In this document: piece by piece, positions 15,892 through 16,492 of the stretch
Layout: each line of letters starts with the position of its first letter
Numbering within the stretch: position 1 is the first letter of the stretch
Assembly (NCBI GenBank): GCA_002751075.1
Contig: NAOQ01000729.1
Span: forward strand, 16,030-32,521
DNA: 16,492 bases
Origin: Ichthyophonus hoferi
Taxonomy: Eukaryota > Opisthokonta > Ichthyosporea > Ichthyophonida > Ichthyophonidae
Reading direction: 5' to 3'
Notes under the pieces: model-generated
Told to the model about the DNA's origin: nothing
Databases searched by the model: none
Seen by the model: only the letters and a program-made list of their open reading frames with translations
Made by a program: the position numbers and the translations under genes

Positions 15892-16492
15892 GTAAATTAA
15901 ATTAAATATTAGAAAAATAAGCCAATATATTAACATGAAATTTTTGAATACGGGAATTAAAGTTAATAGTAAATGCTATAATCCAATTCGAATCTATATC
16001 TCTCGTATTGTATTGGATCGCATAAACGTTGCAAAATAACGTTTAACCATTTCTGATGTGAATAGTACTGTTAACAAGCCATTTACCATTAAATAGAAGA
16101 TAATGTTAGTCGTAAGTATGCAAATAATAAATAAATAATATAGTAAATAATTAAATAATGAGATGCTTAGTTTATTTATATTAATTGATAGCTATTTAAT
16201 TGTATTGGATTGCATAAACGCTGTAAAACAAAATTTACCCATTTCTGATGTGAAAAGTATTGTCAATTTACAAGTCAAGAGGAGACGGTAGAAAACAATT
16301 AATTGAATGTATGTAAATAATAACTAAATAAACGAATAAATATATAACCAATAAATAAATAAATAAATAAATTTTTTATCTATTTACCTATAACTATACC
16401 TTTTAATCTTAAAAATGGGAATTTTAAGCTTCAATATGTTCAATTTTAAACTTTATAAAAATCACCCAAATATTCAATAAAAACCAAAAAAA
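15892..16492 (+). other. putative intron or flanking DNA with an imperfect duplication
   Basis: No exon was recognised. The stretch is made of two related segments (16007-16078 and 16199-16274) with AAATAAT-rich sequence after each, and A-rich simple sequence to the end. Confidence 0.4.
16007..16274. repeat. two direct copies of a ~72-bp segment, 192 bp apart
   Basis: Bases 16007-16078 and 16199-16274 align with about 85% identity by eye, sharing ATTGTATTGGAT and CATTTCTGATGTGAA blocks. The similarity resumes weakly in the following AAATAATAAATAAATAA stretch, so the true unit may be about 190 bases in tandem. It is not simple-sequence DNA and may be an old local duplication or part of an unlisted repeat family. 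Confidence 0.75.

Noticed and set aside
15802-15897. F-D-P-I-A-R-I read as a reverse transcriptase fragment
   Set aside because: The resemblance to the P-V-A-R-I block of copia-type reverse transcriptases is a few residues only, with nothing matching on either side; the RPB8 reading explains more of the exon.
15724-15936. Minus-strand frame of 70 codons
   Set aside because: It is the antisense of the RPB8-like exon and its flank, and matches nothing.

Overview
The window is very AT-rich nuclear DNA from a eukaryote. Its genes are split into exons of about 50-185 bases by GT-AG introns of about 200-600 bases, and most introns carry simple repeats, above all 5-base repeats. No bacterial signals (operons, Shine-Dalgarno sites) were seen. 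The species cannot be named. A BEACH-WD40-FYVE (ALFY/WDFY3-type) protein, long introns and heavy microsatellites fit an AT-rich, fast-evolving animal or a close unicellular relative; other AT-rich protists are not excluded. Layout: 518-3198 (+) is the 3' end of a WDFY3/ALFY-like gene, the last seven coding exons giving the end of the WD40 propeller and a FYVE zinc finger with an unusual lipid-binding face. 3199-6243 has no recognisable gene but holds a 244-codon reading frame broken by one TGA (4796-5527). 6244-6480 (+) is a small membrane protein that resembles the V-ATPase assembly factor VMA21. 7452-9247 (+) is a three-exon four-helix membrane protein of unknown family with a second possible 3' end inside its second intron. 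8392-9578 on the minus strand holds two weak gene candidates: a 62-codon exon with a poly(A) signal, and a two-exon signal-peptide ORF. 9626-13933 (-) is a complete nine-exon cytosolic pyrimidine 5'-nucleotidase (NT5C3 type, 305 residues), the best supported gene here. 13934-15801 is a repeat-rich intergenic or promoter region. 15802-15891 (+) may be the first exon of RNA polymerase subunit RPABC3/RPB8. 15892-16492 holds an imperfect duplication with copies 192 bases apart. The genes do not form one pathway: they are ordinary house-keeping genes (autophagy scaffold, V-ATPase assembly, nucleotide salvage, transcription) set in repeat-rich DNA. Exon joins were worked out by eye from splice sites, phase and protein similarity. 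All nine NT5C3 exons and all seven WDFY3-like exons join with consistent phase, which is strong internal support. No intact transposon, viral fossil, tRNA, rRNA or CRISPR array was recognised.
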